Shown piece after piece: positions 63,634-64,000 of a stretch of DNA of 64,000 nt. A program made the translations under genes and the position numbers. Each line of letters opens with the position of its first letter. The stretch's first letter is position 1. The stretch is from NCBI RefSeq assembly GCF_017255295.1, contig NZ_JAFKDE010000007.1:248001-312000 (forward strand). The letters run 5' to 3'. This stretch comes from Nitratireductor aquimarinus (lineage in GTDB: Bacteria; Pseudomonadota; Alphaproteobacteria; Rhizobiales; Rhizobiaceae). The notes beneath the pieces are model-generated. The model saw nothing but the letters and a program-made list of their open reading frames with translations. It was not told the origin of the DNA and made no database searches.

Positions 63634-64000
63634 ATGACTGACCGACAAAACGAGGGTGCGGCCGATAACGGCCGTACCAACCAGCAACCGCTTGGCGACC
63701 ACACCGTAGAGAAGATCGGCGGCACCTCCATGAGCCGTGCCCGCGAACTGCTCGACACGATCCTCATCGGCAAACGCCGCGAGGACGCGCTCTACAACCG
63801 CGTGTTCGTGGTGTCCGCCTTCGGCGGCATCACCGACAAGCTGCTGGAACACAAGAAGTCGGGCGAGCCCGGCGTCTATGCGCTGTTCTCCCATGCCGAC
63901 AATGAGCATGGCTGGATGGAGGCGCTGAGCGCGGTGAGCCGCGCCATGTACGCCATCAACGAGAAGATGTTCGACGAGGCCGCCGACCGCCACGCCTCCG
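63634..64000 (+). CDS. ask: Aspartate kinase, ectoine-specific (5' part; gene runs past the window)
   Basis: The first 122 residues of an aspartate kinase that supplies aspartyl phosphate for ectoine synthesis. The kinase loop reads EKIGGTSMS, the form typical of ectoine-cluster aspartokinases, in contrast to KFGGTSV of housekeeping ones; FVVSAFGGITDKLLEHK follows. It begins 21 bases after ectD, on the same strand, and is probably in the same transcript. Confidence 0.9.
   Translation, partial: MTDRQNEGAADNGRTNQQPLGDHTVEKIGGTSMSRARELLDTILIGKRREDALYNRVFVVSAFGGITDKLLEHKKSGEPGVYALFSHADNEHGWMEALSAVSRAMYAINEKMFDEAADRHAS

Overview
The window looks like chromosome of a GC-rich alphaproteobacterium of the Rhizobiales (Hyphomicrobiales), most like the Phyllobacteriaceae or Rhizobiaceae. 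Three things point there: the block cobT / cobS / J-domain protein / bolA / CorC-type protein / aroB / aroK / xerD / accA, a livHMGF operon carrying a DUF6867 gene, and families of palindromic intergenic repeats typical of that group. The ectoine and hydroxyectoine genes suggest a marine, saline or osmotically variable habitat. Genus cannot be set from this sequence alone.

Layout. 1-0.9 kb: end of an RND efflux permease, a strong terminator and a DUF3309 mini-protein. 0.9-5.7 kb: MFS carrier and pyruvate carboxylase. 5.9-12.2 kb (minus strand): branched-chain amino acid ABC operon livH-livM-livG-livF-DUF6867-livJ, where LivG has a long C-terminal extension ending in a helix-hairpin-helix-like domain. 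12.5-16.7 kb: mmsA with a divergent LysR regulator, then a secreted serine hydrolase. 16.8-23.2 kb: YjdM-like protein, ABM monooxygenase, PPi-type phosphofructokinase, SulP/Usp pair, DEAD-box helicase. 23.4-25.8 kb: arsenic operon arsR-arsC(LMW)-acr3-arsC(Grx). 25.8-33.6 kb: a repeat-rich stretch with fpr, hyuA, hyuB and a phytase-like secreted esterase. 33.5-44.2 kb: cobalamin/aro/xerD/accA housekeeping block with one small toxin-antitoxin pair. 44.3-46.5 kb: polar amino acid ABC transporter. 46.9-52.6 kb: L,D-transpeptidase, TusA-like protein, COG0523 GTPase, D,D-carboxypeptidase, M20 amidohydrolase. 52.7 kb: tRNA-Arg(CCT). 52.8-57.3 kb: FAD amine/amino-acid oxidase, XRE-cupin regulator and a divergent amino-acid ABC transporter. 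57.4-59.5 kb: DUF4139 protein. 59.5-64 kb: ectR divergent from ectA-ectB-ectC-ectD-ask (ask runs off the end).

How the parts work together. The ect cluster makes ectoine from aspartate semialdehyde and hydroxylates it; ask feeds the pathway and the MarR-type EctR probably represses it. The ars operon reduces arsenate by two different reductases and exports arsenite. CobS and CobT form the AAA+/VWA part of the aerobic cobaltochelatase (CobN is not in the window). The most unusual items are the LivG fusion, a REP/REPIN-like repeat system with compensatory base changes between subfamilies, and a secreted esterase gene whose start region is made of repeats. No CRISPR array, prophage, insertion sequence or recognisable defence island was seen.
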